Assembly: GCF_033568475.1 (NCBI RefSeq)
Contig: NC_133121.1
Coordinates: 130,852,375 to 130,916,374, forward strand
Reading direction: 5' to 3'
Length of the DNA: 64,000 nucleotides
From: Henckelia pumila
Taxonomy: Eukaryota; Streptophyta; Magnoliopsida; Lamiales; Gesneriaceae
Part shown: positions 1 to 13,984 of the stretch, piece by piece
Layout of the letters: each line of letters begins with the position of its first letter
Numbering within the stretch: the stretch's first letter is position 1
Position numbers and translations under genes: made by a program
Notes under the pieces: model-generated
Database searches by the model: none
Told to the model about the DNA's origin: nothing
What the model saw: the letters and a program-made list of their open reading frames with translations, nothing else

Positions 1-837
1 AAATCATCATGCCTATTTTTATTTTATTACTTTTGATAAAGTGTTATTTTTGGAATAACAGTTTTATTGTTTCACACTAGAAAGGGTCAAAGAGATGTTG
101 ATGTAATTACCTGTGGTAGTGTAGTGTAGTGTAGTGTATGTGTTGAAATTTAAACTCCATTAGAAAATCAATTTGCGCTAAATGTATGTTAAGTACTACT
201 TTTCTTTGAGGGTTGTGGGACATCTTCATTTCATCTAATTCAAACTATCTCATAAAATTTCACTTTTTTTCAATCTGTCTTAGGTGTATTTTATTTTACC
301 ATAAATCAATTCTATAGCTTCCTCTTAGGCTCTTACCTCTCTGACCCTCTGTTTAACGGTTGATTCATTCATTTTCTTAATAATTTTATATAGCATTTTG
401 ATCCTTAAGATATCATGACAAACTTTGTAATTCTTCGTGTTCTGGACTTGATCATGGAGGGCTGGAAACTTTGATATGGTGTTCAGTCTTGGGCATCAAA
501 ATCATTTTTTTAGGTGACTTGTGGTCTTAATAATACTGAAGCCTGCTTATATAACGGTGCAGAGCAAGTAATATTGGTACTAAGAAAATTTGTTATTCGT
601 GCTTCGGTTGAGTTTTTGGTTATAACTGAAAGATTGATATGCATGTGGCACATGTCAAACAAAGTGTAGTGAAGTCATCCATTCTCTTTTGTGTTCTTTA
701 TTGTATTCCACGACCTTAAGCGCTTCTCAAAATAAGCTAGAAGTAAAGAACTAAGAACCATCTGAAATTTTGGATGTTTTATCCCTCGACTACCATTTAC
801 AAACAAGAGTCCGTCATTTGAGGGTGGGTTTGGGCAG

Positions 838-1165
838 AGATCCAGTCCAGTGGAAGGGGGTTTAGTGACTAGAAAACCAATTGAGTATGGGCTGTTATCA
901 TGATTATAGCTCAATCATTGCGCTAAATTTACTATTAGCGTTGACTGGTTGAGTACCTTCAAGATTTTACCTTCCTTACAATGCGACTGTAAGCAAGTGA
1001 AGGAACCAGTCGACTGGAAGGCGGTTTAGTGACCGGAAAACCAGTTGAATATGGGGCTGTGATCGTGGTTATAGCTCATGACATTGTGGTTAGTGTTGCT
1101 ATTGGGAATGACTGACGAGTACCTTAAATAGTTTACAATTCTTAAAATGCAACCATAAACAGGTG
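838..1165. repeat. Diverged tandem duplication, two units of about 165 bp
   Basis: Two adjacent copies align across their length. Copy 1 begins near 840 (GATCCAGTCCAGTGGAAGG) and copy 2 near 1003 (GAACCAGTCGACTGGAAGG). Both continue through GGTTTAGTGAC, AAAACCA, a TTATAGCTCA block, GAGTACCTT, and a run resembling ATGCGACTGTAAGCA / ATGCAACCATAAACA. They differ by substitutions and small indels, so the duplication is old. The repeat lies in the putative intron upstream of the RABH1 exons. No coding sequence or transposon ends were recognised. Confidence 0.7.
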
Positions 1166-1950
1166 GCCATTAGCCACCCGCAATAGCACACCACCCTCTA
1201 ATGCGCGTCGCACCCAAAGCTGTCAACTGTTTGTTCAGACAATTTTTCAAACCCCTTGAATGCACTAGAAAACCCGTCAATACCAAATCTTGAAATCATG
1301 TACCTACTCAAACAAACACAGGCCAAAAGCTTGTTAATATTATTCAAGAAGGAAAACATTGCGAAGTGAGCTTCAGTTATCCAATTAGTCTTGTGGTGTT
1401 TCACTTTGCATGATTTAGTAAATCCCTGGAGGATTGTGGCATGAATTGGGGGTGAAAAGAGTGAGAGGAAGTTAAGAGTAGTGAATGTGGTGTGAAAAGT
1501 GAGGAATAATTGGAAGATTGCGAGAGAGTGCAGAGGTGAATGCAAGAAGAAAACAAACCCTATAAAAATATATTTGATACTGTCAGGCGCCCTGTCTCTT
1601 CCCGGACAATTCTAGTGTGTTTTGAAATTTTTTAAAGTTTATAAGTCAAACAGCATGCCACACACAACATTTACATTGTATTATGATCTATCAAAATTAG
1701 CACAATTTTCACTCTGTCAATATTCATTGACAAATGGAAAATATGCGATTAAATTCCTTGTACGGGACTGCAGTTGGAATAGGTCTTGTTAAGATAATCA
1801 CTCCGGCCTGACTATATTTTACGCTTCTTGTGGCAATACTTAGATAAGTTTACATTGATTTTTTTTTATGTGGGTTCAACATCACTACCATCTGTCATTT
1901 AATCCCCGGAACAATGTAACTTCAGCATGTTATTCGACATCCTGCTCTAA

Positions 1951-3712
<1,762 letters not shown>

Positions 3713-3715
3713 TTA

Positions 3716-4019
3716 GAACATCTACATTGGTACATTATTTGATGTTATTAATACCAATTAATATTAATACCGATCAGATTAATTGACATGTCACCACGGA
3801 ATTCATTCCAATTAAGTATTAACACATTATTTCTCATTTTTTGAAAAAATAAGTAGATGGTAAGACTCATTAATAATGAGTATTGAAATTAAATGAATGT
3901 GAGTGTGTGTTAATAATTAAAAATTTTAATATAATTAATATGTGGCATGTTGACCCCATGGTTTTTGAAGATGTGAAAGGTGGATTAACGTGGATTAACA
4001 TCCACCAATGCGGATGCCC
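3716..4019. mobile_element. PIF/Harbinger (Tourist-like) MITE with TTA target duplication
   Basis: This is a 304-bp element with imperfect terminal inverted repeats. The left end reads GAACATCTACATTGGT and the reverse complement of the right end reads GGGCATCCGCATTGGT. It is flanked by TTA at 3713-3715 and TTA at 4020-4022, the hallmark target duplication of PIF/Harbinger and Tourist elements. It has no transposase frame, so it is non-autonomous. The small open frame at 3883-4068 overlaps its right end and is not taken as a gene. Confidence 0.8.
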
Positions 4020-4022
4020 TTA

Positions 4023-6766
4023 TTGTGAAGACCTGTTATCCAAATCATTATTTATTAACTTGCAGTGATAAATAATCAATAATATTTTGTTCCCATTTAT
4101 AATATGCGTTTTGTATTGGTTTGTCATTTTTATTATTTTGGGTTAAAACTTGACCCGATTGATTTATTTTTCACACTCGTGTGCTATAAAATTCAATAAA
4201 TAATGAATGATTATTCTCAATAAATTTAAAAGTTTCGCCTAAAAAAAACATTCAAACTAATTATCTCTAATTAATCCCAAATAAAATATAATTAACACAG
4301 GCTTTACACTTATCCCCCAACATCAAGATTAATCGTCACCACGGGCATGCTGGGAGGGTGGTACTTGGTAGTAACAATCATCTGGAAAAATCCGGAGTTT
4401 AAATGTTTTATTATATTTTTAATAAAAAAATGATATAAGGAGAATTTTAAAATTTATGAAAATACAACTTTATTTTTCACACATATATATGAAAACATGT
4501 TAATCAAGACAGTGTTTGAGAGAACTTCTAAAAACACTTATCAATTTTTTCTACACAGCTAGCACACTACCTAATTTAGTATATAAATAAAAAATTAACT
4601 AGCTAAGCGTACAAAAACATTAGTCGGATGATTTGGACGTAAAAATAAAAATCTAAATAATGAGCAAGTACTGTGTAGTCTAATGTTATATAGGAACATA
4701 AATTCTAAAATACTTAACAGACGCACATGCATGCCCAATATTTGTGATTTTACAACATTCGTAGATATTATATTTTACCTTATGAAATGCCATCTTGAAT
4801 TAAATAGAGTGAATTATTTGTGGTAACATGCATGGAATTAATGATCAAGAGAATAATATTGACATTCTATGTCCCAAATCTGCGCCAAATTAAAAATGTT
4901 CCGAGCTCTACGTACCCACCAGATAATATATCGTTGCAATTAAACTATACTATTTTGAAGAACATTCCAATTTTCTGAAAGCTTGGACTTTGGTAGTTGA
5001 GATATTAGCTAGCTAGCTAGAGATTTTTTTTTTGTTTTTAATTCTTTTTAACTCGAACAATTTACATTTCTGAAATGTGATCGAAATATGAATTTTGGAA
5101 TTTATTTGTGTCCCAAAAAGCCAAAACACCACCGACATTGAAATTTTAAATCGAGATGCACAAAATGAAACTATAGCTTTGGACCTTAATAAATTATATT
5201 AATGCCATAAAAGTAATAATAAATGGAGTAGAGATTCTCGCATTTGAGCCAAAAATGGCATATCGTACATTCAAAATTTTAAATATCCACGCCCTTACTA
5301 ATTTCAAATGGAGGATCCATTTTTTTTTTTAATTGTTTCTGGTAGAAACTCTATGGCTTCAATATTTCATAAACAACATGAATATATCTTTCCATTTGAT
5401 TGGAATGTTTGACTTCGTAAATTTTAAATTATTGTATTTTGCGCCAGAACCATAATCTTAAAATCAATCAATAAATAAACAAATATAATTAGGTAAAGCC
5501 ATGATTAATCCATTATTAGTGGCAATATCATTTTATAGTTAATTAAGTTTGACGAAATTTAAAATATATTAAGAGAATGAGAATGCTACCATATATGCAC
5601 AATTGCACGTGCCGGAAAGAGTGCTCCGCCGCGCCCAATGTCGGTAGTACATATATAATGTTATTTTAGGGTTGATAGATTTTATATTTATAATAATAAA
5701 TATATATAAGGATTGACGTTTATATTTGATTTGACAAATTTTATGTTTTTTTGTTTATTAAAGTAGGTATGCTCTCCTTCTTTTCTTCTTTCCCCGAGAA
5801 AAATATATAGAAGATATGGTTATAAACGAGTTTTGAATTCGATATCTAGTCTTAAATTTGAGATATTGATATTTACAATGCATTGATCATACATTTTGTT
5901 CAACGAACATATAGATAAAATTTAAAAAATTAAAAAAAAGTTCGGAGTGAGATTAATTCCCCGTTATTGTTTTTAAATTAAGCCTATTATATGTATGTAG
6001 ACATATATTCTAATTATTATCCGTATATTGATTCCAATCAGTTCGTATACAAAATCTGGGTACATATACGTTATACTATAAATCAAATCATAAATTAATA
6101 ACCTTAACTTTAAAGCGATCATTTGCGAAGATTGTACATTAATTCTATAGAAGTGCTTCTTGGTAGGGAATATCGCGTTTGTAGATTTTTTTTAAAAATT
6201 TTTTATATTGGATGATTACAATTTTTTAGAAAATCAAACAAATCTCACAATAATTTGTCATTAAATAAATTTTAAAATCAATTATTAGATGAAAAGGTTG
6301 ACCTTGTAAATAGTTTATTAATTATAATAATTTATTGTGTAAAATGTTGTAACTTTTGGCCCTAGGGTCTCTATGTTTGAATTGAACCAATCAACTTAAA
6401 AGAGAATTTAAAGGAAGAAAGTGTATTATATTTATATGAATGAATAAAACAATACTATATATGATGGTAACCATTAGTTATTGAGAGATGTCCATTCATG
6501 CGTAACGAAGTTGGGGAAAAAACTATATATACTTTTGAAAGTTTAAAAATCGTAATTATAGACGAATAAATTATAGCTTACCTTGTCGCTAAAAACGAAT
6601 TTGAAGTAGTTGCTTATCCCTAATGAGTAGTCGCTTATCCCCTTAAATATGAGTTGTTGCTTATCCCTAATGATGATTTGATTAGGTATAAAATTAGTGA
6701 GATCATGTCGGGTTGCCTTATCTACGAGTATTATAAAATAAAATAGATGTTCCTGAGTGCCGAGGA
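4023..6766. other. AT-rich intergenic DNA
   Basis: No gene was recognised. Positions 4509-4550 resemble one half of the inverted-repeat element at 8164-8285 (AGTGTTTGAGAGAACTTCT followed by AACACTTATC). Positions 6604-6675 hold three near-copies of GTTGCTTATCCC spaced by 30-40 bp. The remainder is low-complexity AT-rich sequence. Confidence 0.5.
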
Positions 6767-6905
6767 GTGTTTAAGTTGATGGAATAGGTAAAATACACTT
6801 GGTAAGTGATTCGCAAGTTACTGCATTAATGCGAAGGTTTATCCAATATATATCGAAAGATAGCGGCTGCGTGTTCCCACGTCAATAAAAAAACAAAAGA
6901 GACAA
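6767..6905 (+). repeat. Internally deleted SINE copy
   Basis: The 3' part (TATCGAAAGATAGCGGCTGC followed by a GTTCCCACGTC end and an A-rich tail) matches the 3' part of the SINEs at 39242-39446 and 40567-40771. The 5' end (GTGTTTAAGTTGATGGAATAG) resembles their tRNA-like head. The B-box region between them is missing. No clear target duplication was found. Confidence 0.6.
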
Positions 6906-7840
6906 ATAAAAATTGTTTTGGTATTTTAAGTGATTTTCTATTTTTATCACTTAAATTACAAGTGAAAATTAACTTATTTTTATATGATAAAATCAAAATT
7001 CTTCAGCCGAACCATAAAAAAATTGTCCATTTTTCCATTAAAACTTTTTTTTTACGGTCAAATTATTTTCTATAATAATATATTATAACGTGTACACGTA
7101 TTGTGTGTAATCACTACTAATTATTTCCAATGAATTTATACTCTGTAGATGTAGATATAAGGATATTTATCATGTTTATTTGAATTTTGACCATTTATTC
7201 CTTCACTTGCATTTCCCAGATAGATCATATAAATGGCGGGTCAAATACGATAAAACGAAGAACAAAATAATAAAGAATATGAAAGCATTAAAGTCTGGTT
7301 AAAACAGTTGAGAAATTGAACCCTAGCTTGACTCCATGCGATGTTTATATTAAATAATTAATGAATTAGGTCACAAATATGAAATAACGAAGGAGTCAAT
7401 TTAGGTGCAGAAATTTTAATTTGAAAATATATTTGTTTAGCAATACTTCATAAATATTTTTAAAAATAGAACAGTTTTATGTTTGAACACCAAATGCTTC
7501 GTAAAATTCAGCAAAATTATCATCAATAAATAATTTTTTAAAGTAATAATTGTTGCATTTTTTTTTTTTGTCGATGGAACCTAGATTGGAGGGGCTTACT
7601 CGTCATTTCTCCGGCCTCGATTAAACAAATACATAGAAAAAGATATATGAATACCAAAAATTGAAAAGCAACAAATTGCCAAATCTTTTGGGGTCGAAAG
7701 ATTTTAACAACAATCATGGGATGAAGGCAAAAGCTTAAAGCCAATGGGAAATGGCATTATTAAACTTGAAATGAAAGAGACAATACAATTTAATATAAGG
7801 TTGGAGATGATGATAGTTGTGTTGCCTAACTAATACTTTA

Positions 7841-7896
<56 letters not shown>

Positions 7897-8163
7897 TATA
7901 TAGATATAGATAATCCTTACTAGCTCGATGATGGAAATGTAATGATTTGGTTATTCGATTATTTGAAAATTTTGAATCAGATAATTAATCATCACCTAGA
8001 CTTATCATCGAAAAAATGTTATCGATCAATTATCTTTAACTGATTTAGTTGTTTATAACAACATATATATGACACAAAAGTATTAATTAAACATTGTGAT
8101 TTGATTAATCACACGTTATATAACATTTGAGTTGTATCGTTGATTCTAGTTTTTTATACTAAG
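6906..8163. other. AT-rich intergenic DNA with an (AT)n/(AC)n microsatellite
   Basis: An (AT)n tract runs from about 7843 to 7886 and continues into a short (AC)n stretch to about 7896. Short open frames here have no recognisable domain. No gene or mobile-element ends were seen. Confidence 0.5.
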
Positions 8164-8285
8164 GTAGTGTTTGGGAGATCTTCTAGAAGCACTTATCCGC
8201 TTTTCATTAACAAAATTTGAAATTTTGTAAAATTTTGTTAACGACAAGTTGAGAAGTGCTTCCTAAAACCTCTCCCAAACACTAC
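8164..8285. mobile_element. Short inverted-repeat MITE, hAT-like ends
   Basis: This is a 122-bp foldback element. It starts GTAGTGTTTGGGAGA and ends TCTCCCAAACACTAC, a perfect 15-bp inverted repeat. The next stretch (AGAAGCACTT / AAGTGCTTCC) also pairs. The interior is AT-rich with an AAATTTTGT palindrome. No convincing target duplication was identified, so the superfamily is tentative. A diverged half-copy lies near 4509-4550. Confidence 0.7.
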
Positions 8286-9393
8286 TTAAAACTTAAAACA
8301 ACTTTATAATAAAAATTTCTTTGATTTTGACTCATTCCATTGATGAAAAATAGAGCTCCGGTGCAGTCATGCATGTTGAGAGGAATAATTAAATGGGGGA
8401 AGATTCATCAATTAAGATGATAAGTCTTTTTCAGTTACCCCTAACCATGGCCAAATTATTTTGCCCTTTCCAAGCTCGAATCCTTTCATGCCAACTATAA
8501 AGATTAATGCAAGAAAATGAAATATATCAAAGATAGGAGACGGGTTTGAAATCATGGAACCCACCCCCACTTGTAAACTTGCCCATTTGAAGTTAATTAT
8601 TTTTACATGTTATCTTTTTTTATTTGTCCATATCGAAGGATTCATTCAATTTTGTTTTTAAAAAATGGAAAAAAAAAGTCAAATTAATTTATAATTTTGT
8701 AAAATCATACTAGTGCCACTCCTTTCCATTCTTCTTACCAATTAAAGTTTACTCACCGTGTCCAACCATGCAACTCTTTTTTTTTTTTTTTTTAAAAAAA
8801 AAACATTATTTATTTACTTTCAGATAAACTCTTTGATAATTTGATTAGCAATATTAATTATGTGTGTTGAGTAAACCTTCAAGTCGACATGTTAGTTTTC
8901 AAATACCGCATGACTCATTAGAGAAAGTGTACGTACGAAGAATTGAATATAATATCATTACTCAAATATTCACTAACTCCACCAATTCGAACAACATTTG
9001 AAACATATTGATAGTCAATCGTCCACTAAATTGATCTTACAAGAGGGAAATTAAGACTAATTGATGCTTAGACAAATTCAACTCTTCTTTTTCTTTCTTC
9101 ATGTACTTGCATTTTTGCCTTTAATTCGAAGGTAGGAACAACAAATAAATACTATCAAATGTGTATCCTTTTTAGTCGTGTTGCTTATGGATCCTTGTAT
9201 ATGTAGATTTTGTACTTTCCTATGTTTTTTTCCCATTGACATTATTATGTTGCCGACTAGAGCTAAATCTAATTTTGAGGTTGTATTTAGCAAGAAAGTA
9301 ATGAAATAAACCGTACATTTAATTTGAGAATCACCAATCACCATGTCCATGATCAAGCGCGAACCATTGTAAATTAAAGTATTTGATATTTTA
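8286..9393. other. AT-rich intergenic DNA
   Basis: Homopolymer T and A runs near 8777-8812 and other low-complexity sequence. No gene, RNA or repeat with definable ends was seen. Confidence 0.4.
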
Positions 9394-9642
9394 TACTTCT
9401 TCTGTCTCATATATATCGTCTTCTTTGAATTTTCACACAGATTAAAAAAACTATATTGAAAAAACAAATTTTATATAAACTTCCTATTTTATCAAAAATG
9501 ATTGCACAATTTTCAAGGTGTAGTTAATATGGGTATATTAACAAAGAAGTGTAAAAAAACAATACTAAATATGGTATATGACTATATATTTGGGACAAAT
9601 AAAAAAGAAAACATGTACAATATAATTGGGACGGAGGAAATA
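9394..9642. mobile_element. Stowaway-like (Tc1/mariner) MITE remnant
   Basis: The left end is TA followed by CTTCTTCTGTCTCAT. The right end is ATTGGGACGGAGGAAA followed by TA. The right end reverse-complements to TTTCCTCCGTCCCAAT, close to the Stowaway consensus CTCCCTCCGTCC. The TA flanks fit the Tc1/mariner target preference. It is about 250 bp with no transposase. The open frame at 9099-9467 overlaps it and is not a gene. Confidence 0.65.
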
Positions 9643-10474
9643 TTAATTTTAACTTTTTAAATCATACAACAACGCAAACATAACATGTCTATCGTTTTAA
9701 TTTCTAACATGAGTTATTAACCATAACACCGTGATTAAATTAGAGAACAGAATCCATGATGATTCAATTAGTTAGACTGAAATTATTGGTTTCAAATCTA
9801 GTTTGATTGTTAAGATAATTTTGATTAAGAGAAATTAAGTTTACTTCACGCAATCTCACAAAAAAGTTACGGCTGGATACATCCAATGAACCAAAAGATG
9901 TGCCCATTAATTAAGTATTCATTAGAGCTTTCTTCACCTTTTCCTTTACTTTATATATATATTATATATATTATTAGTTATAGTGGAAACTCATTCCCTG
10001 TAACTCAACTATACAAATAAATTAGTATTAATTATTAACTCTCACATTTTTTTTTACTACATTACACGTACAAAATGAATAAAGAGTTACACAAATCAAG
10101 ATATTAATCAATACGCTAAATATAAATATGACTATTTTAGAAAAAAAAATAAATCATGCCATTTAAATGATCTCTCGGAAATTTTTTTAATATATATTGA
10201 AAAAGAATTATTAATAGGATAAATCCAGGTAAACACGACACCACAATAATTCCCACCAAAAAATCTCTCTTCGATTGCTCCAAAATAGTATATTTTCTTG
10301 GACGTGAATTTCCCACGAAATATACCATTCATCCAAATCGACCAATTTGGAAATAAATATTTTTTTTTATCAATCAGTATATATTTTAAAAAGCACATTT
10401 TTTAAAGCTGTTGGACTTTGAATATCTAATCAATTTAAAATAATAATTTCTGTATTTAATTAATAATCCAAACT

Positions 10475-10511
<37 letters not shown>

Positions 10512-10728
10512 AATAAAATAAGGAATAGTGACAGTACGGTAGTTGGCCCCTGTCTCTTATTAAAAGTGAAAACTCAAAAAGCTAATTTCCTTTCTATTTA
10601 TTCTTCTTCTTCTTCTTCTCTCTTTGGGGAAACCAAGCAAAAGAAGACAAAGCCCAAACCAAACTCTCTGCAATTCAGACATTCTCACTGTAATAGAATC
10701 AATATAGATTTTACACTCACGCACATAA
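9643..10728. promoter_or_regulatory. Upstream region of the 10729 gene: (TA)n tract and CT-rich leader
   Basis: A (TA)n tract lies at about 10480-10506. A (TTC)n tract followed by CTCTCTTT lies at about 10600-10626, typical of plant 5' leaders (pyrimidine patch). The coding start is about 100 bp downstream. No unique TATA box can be chosen because the region is rich in TATA-like sequence. The rest of the interval is AT-rich intergenic DNA. Confidence 0.4.
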
Positions 10729-11634
10729 ATGAAGTGCAAGAAGCATCCGATTGACCCCAGTAGCGGCGTCGGTGTATGCGCCTCCTGTCTCCGGGAACGC
10801 CTCGTCGCTGTTGTTGCGGCCCAGGTTCAAGCTCAGAGAGAGCTACTTTCTCAACTGGGTCACCAAGGTTGCCGGAAATCGGATGCCCAACTCCCGCCAT
10901 TTGTGTTCCCTCGATCGGTTTCTCCTTATGTTTCCCACCGGAAGTCCGATTCCGCGGCGACGTGGCGGATTCAAGGCCACCATCGACGATTCTATAGTAC
11001 GCCCCAGGTGGGTCCTAATGGGTTTGCAGCGGTGGTGGCTGCCGTAGAGAAGGATAAGAAGAGTGGTAGCAAGGGGAGATTTTCTTCGGTTTTACAAGGG
11101 ATTTTCAGATCGAAATCGGGTTTGGATACGGGCGTGTCGGTCGATTCTATCGCGGCTTCTCCTTCTTGGTTCTCAATGATTGTTCCCGGTCGCCGGAAAA
11201 AGCAGGTCCAGACGTTTTCTGTGGAAGAGTACTCGAGCAAAGCCGGCCGGATCTCCGACCGGGGAATGTCGCCATCGAACGTGGAGGAGGACGAGCATTG
11301 CCGCGACGGATCGAGCGGATACTCCTCGGAGTCTTCCCAGGGGTGGAAGCAGACGCCGAGGAGGACACCAGCTACGCGGCGCTGCACAGGGAGGACGGCG
11401 GCGCACAGCAGGAACGCGTCGGGTTTGGCATTTTGCCTAAGCCCATTGGTTCGGCCCAGCCCGAACCGGAAATGGAGCCAGAAGGTTGCTCCGCCGGATA
11501 TGGCGATCGCCGGAGAGGTGAGAGCACCGCCGAAGCCACGCCTCTCCGCCGCGCCGTCGTTCTGCAAGAATCGTTCCCGGAAGCTCGCGGATTTCGGTAA
11601 GCAGAGCTACAATCCTCCTTATCCCATCCACTGA
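10729..11634 (+). CDS. Single-exon plant protein of unknown function with N-terminal Cys/His cluster
   Basis: An uninterrupted 301-residue frame begins MKCKKHP and ends at TGA 11632-11634. Its GC content is far above the flanking DNA, as expected for an expressed single-exon gene. The N-terminus has Cys3, His6 and a CASC (CxxC) pair followed by LRERL, resembling the start of OCTOPUS/DUF740-type plant proteins. I cannot name an exact family. A central basic, serine-rich part (SGSKGRFSSVLQGIFRSKSG) is followed by an acidic/serine stretch. The C-terminal third is rich in Arg, Pro and Ser and looks disordered. There is no signal peptide or membrane segment. The first ATG was chosen because it has an upstream CT-rich leader and starts the conserved-looking block. 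Open frames on other strands and frames here are shadows. Confidence 0.8.
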   Translation: MKCKKHPIDPSSGVGVCASCLRERLVAVVAAQVQAQRELLSQLGHQGCRKSDAQLPPFVFPRSVSPYVSHRKSDSAATWRIQGHHRRFYSTPQVGPNGFAAVVAAVEKDKKSGSKGRFSSVLQGIFRSKSGLDTGVSVDSIAASPSWFSMIVPGRRKKQVQTFSVEEYSSKAGRISDRGMSPSNVEEDEHCRDGSSGYSSESSQGWKQTPRRTPATRRCTGRTAAHSRNASGLAFCLSPLVRPSPNRKWSQKVAPPDMAIAGEVRAPPKPRLSAAPSFCKNRSRKLADFGKQSYNPPYPIH

Positions 11635-12277
11635 TTCAGAGACCGTTGAAGTTTGACCCCACTCATTCTAAATTGCAGTTCGCCCCTTGTTGTTACTGTT
11701 ATTATTATTATTCACCTCCATATAGTTTGCACACCTTGGCTTAACTAGAGTGACCCCACCTTATTAAAGCAAACAAAGTTTCTTTAATGCATAATTTTTA
11801 GTGCATTTTGGGTTGTATTACAACAAAACATTTCCCCCCCAAAATTTTTGTGGATGATGATAATTATGTATAGGTTTTACTTTTTATGATATCGTTTCCT
11901 TTTCAAATTTGTTGTAATTCTTGATGTTTAAATCTAACCATATTTCATCAAGCATTTCCCTTTTGTTTGTTGTGCGGTTGGTCAAGTTTATTTTTGCCTA
12001 AATATTTTAGCATTTTCGGCTAGGGTGGATTCATTTCTTCCATTAATTTTCATAATTATTCTCATGAAAGCAAATCATGTGGTTGTTATATTCCTTTTTA
12101 CAAATTTGTTATAGTTGATACTTGATATCGAACTCGGGATCTTGTTTTAAAATTTAAGCTCTTGACGTCAAAAGACTGAGATTGTTATATTCACTTGCTA
12201 AATTTATGAATGATATATAATTTTAAAAAAATGTTATATGTACACACATTTTCAAATTACCTTTATAATAACAAAAA
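11635..12277. other. 3' flank of the 10729 gene and intergenic DNA
   Basis: The 3' untranslated region probably includes the TTATTATTATT tract near 11700. No further gene or repeat boundary was seen before the element that starts at 12278. Confidence 0.4.
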
Positions 12278-13220
12278 AAGGATTGTTATTTACACTCTAA
12301 AAAGTGCTAATAACACTTCACTTTATCTATTTAATTAATTATTAGTCAATATTACCCTTATCTTTACTTTCCTTATATTATAAAAATTGGATTTACCATA
12401 AAAAGTTCAATTCCAATTCTTTTGTACGCCAATAACTAAAAACTATAATATATTAAAAATTGGTTCACAAATTTTGTCTGATTTTTTTAAAAATTTATTA
12501 CATTGTATTTTTATTTTTTTCTGGTTATTCTGATTTGGGTACTACCTGATTTTTTTAAAAATTTATTACATTGTATTTATATTTTTTAGTTAATTAAAAA
12601 TATACTTAAACAAAAAATACAAAAAAAATTAATATATTAGCATCCTTGACTAAGATATATAACTAAAATGACAACAATTTATTTTAATTAAATTTATAAT
12701 ATTATATATCATTTTAAGTAAAATTTTAAAAATTAAATAAATCGGTACCCAAATGACCAGATCAGGCAGAAATTTCTACCCAATATATGTCCCAAAATAT
12801 TTGCATCGAGTTCGAGTTCTAAGTGAACACGACAAACTACCCGAATTTTTCGAACAAAACATACGGCGACGGTGAAAAAAATTCCACCAACAATAATATA
12901 ATTTTTATAAAATCAAATGTTATTTGAATTTCATTTATTTTATGTTGAAAATTTTTAAAATAAAGATATATTAATCAATAAATTTGATAAATAATATTAA
13001 GCTTAAAATTATTTTTATGCATCTTAAAAATTACGATAAAATTTTAAAATGTTAGAATTTGTTATTGACATACAAAATATAGTTTTAAGTTATTTAAGGT
13101 AAATAAAAATGCTATATTATATAAGAAAAACAATTAAAAAGGGCATTATTGTCTAGTAGATAATTAAATAGGTAATGTGAAATGTAATTAACACTTTTCG
13201 AAGTGTAAATAACACTCCTC
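12278..13220. mobile_element. Non-autonomous Mutator-like element with 9-bp target duplication
   Basis: This is a 943-bp element flanked by TAACAAAAA at 12269-12277 and TAACAAAAA at 13221-13229. The terminal inverted repeats are about 42 bp: the left end reads GGATTGTTATTTACACTCTA and the right end reverse-complements to GGAGTGTTATTTACACTTCG. Similarity continues inward through AAAAGTG, TAA and CACTTCAC / CATTTCAC. A 9-bp duplication and long terminal repeats are typical of Mutator-like elements. The interior is AT-rich and has no transposase frame. It contains a local direct repeat of CTGATTTTTTTAAAAATTTA at about 12478 and 12547. The target sequence is A-rich, so chance similarity should be considered. 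Confidence 0.7.
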
Positions 13221-13229
13221 TAACAAAAA

Positions 13230-13976
13230 TATCTCAATAAAAATATATTTCCATTAATACATTTGAGATAATGTGTAGCCGTGTGTACTCATAATAACTC
13301 TATAATTAATAAACAAAATGGTATTGGCTAAAAGAAACACAGTATAATAATAAGACCATGTAAACACCCCATCTCCCAATATCAAAAAAAATAAAAAAAT
13401 AAAAAATAAAGAGATGGTGCATGACTAACGTGGTAATGCCTCAAATTCGTTCGTGGGCTGGCCTACCAAACCTCAAAAATAAGCCACTAGCACATTTAAT
13501 GATATTCAGCACTTTAGTTACAACTTCTACTAGCTTCTCCAATTTTCATTTCGTCCGGTTTCCACACTATATTTCAAATTACAAATTCTCAAATTTTATA
13601 GATAGCTTTTATACAAATTTAAGCTTCACACACACCGTTTTAAATTTAAGAAGTTGTACAATTTTTCCTCGATGAAATATAATACATATGGTGTTACATC
13701 TGACACCATACCAAAAAATTTAAATTAAAATTTAAAAACTTCATTCCATCCCGCTTTCTCCACCTTCTTCATAGATTATTTTACGTTACACCGGATTTTC
13801 CTCCAAAAATATGGATATTCAAACGGGTCGTCTCGGGTAAAGCTGGGAGTATGCAAACACTAATGGCTCTTACTCTTTAAGTTGAATGCTCACGTTGTTC
13901 TTTGCATCTGCTTTCTGAATTGGATGGCGTTTTGGCACTTGGCCGTAACCATGAGGCATGCACTATATAATTTACT
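13230..13976. other. Intergenic DNA
   Basis: The 84-codon open frame at 13421-13675 shows no recognisable domain and has AT-rich composition like its surroundings, so it is not called as a gene. Nothing else is supported. Confidence 0.4.
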
Positions 13977-13984
13977 GGTGTGAT

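Noticed and set aside
1198..1545. 115-codon open frame on the minus strand
   Set aside because: No recognisable domain, and composition is like the flanking intergenic DNA.
1741..1800. Possible upstream RABH1 exon (GGTCTTGTTAAGATAA)
   Set aside because: It only loosely resembles the expected NKTDLVDK coding sequence and has no splice-consistent frame.
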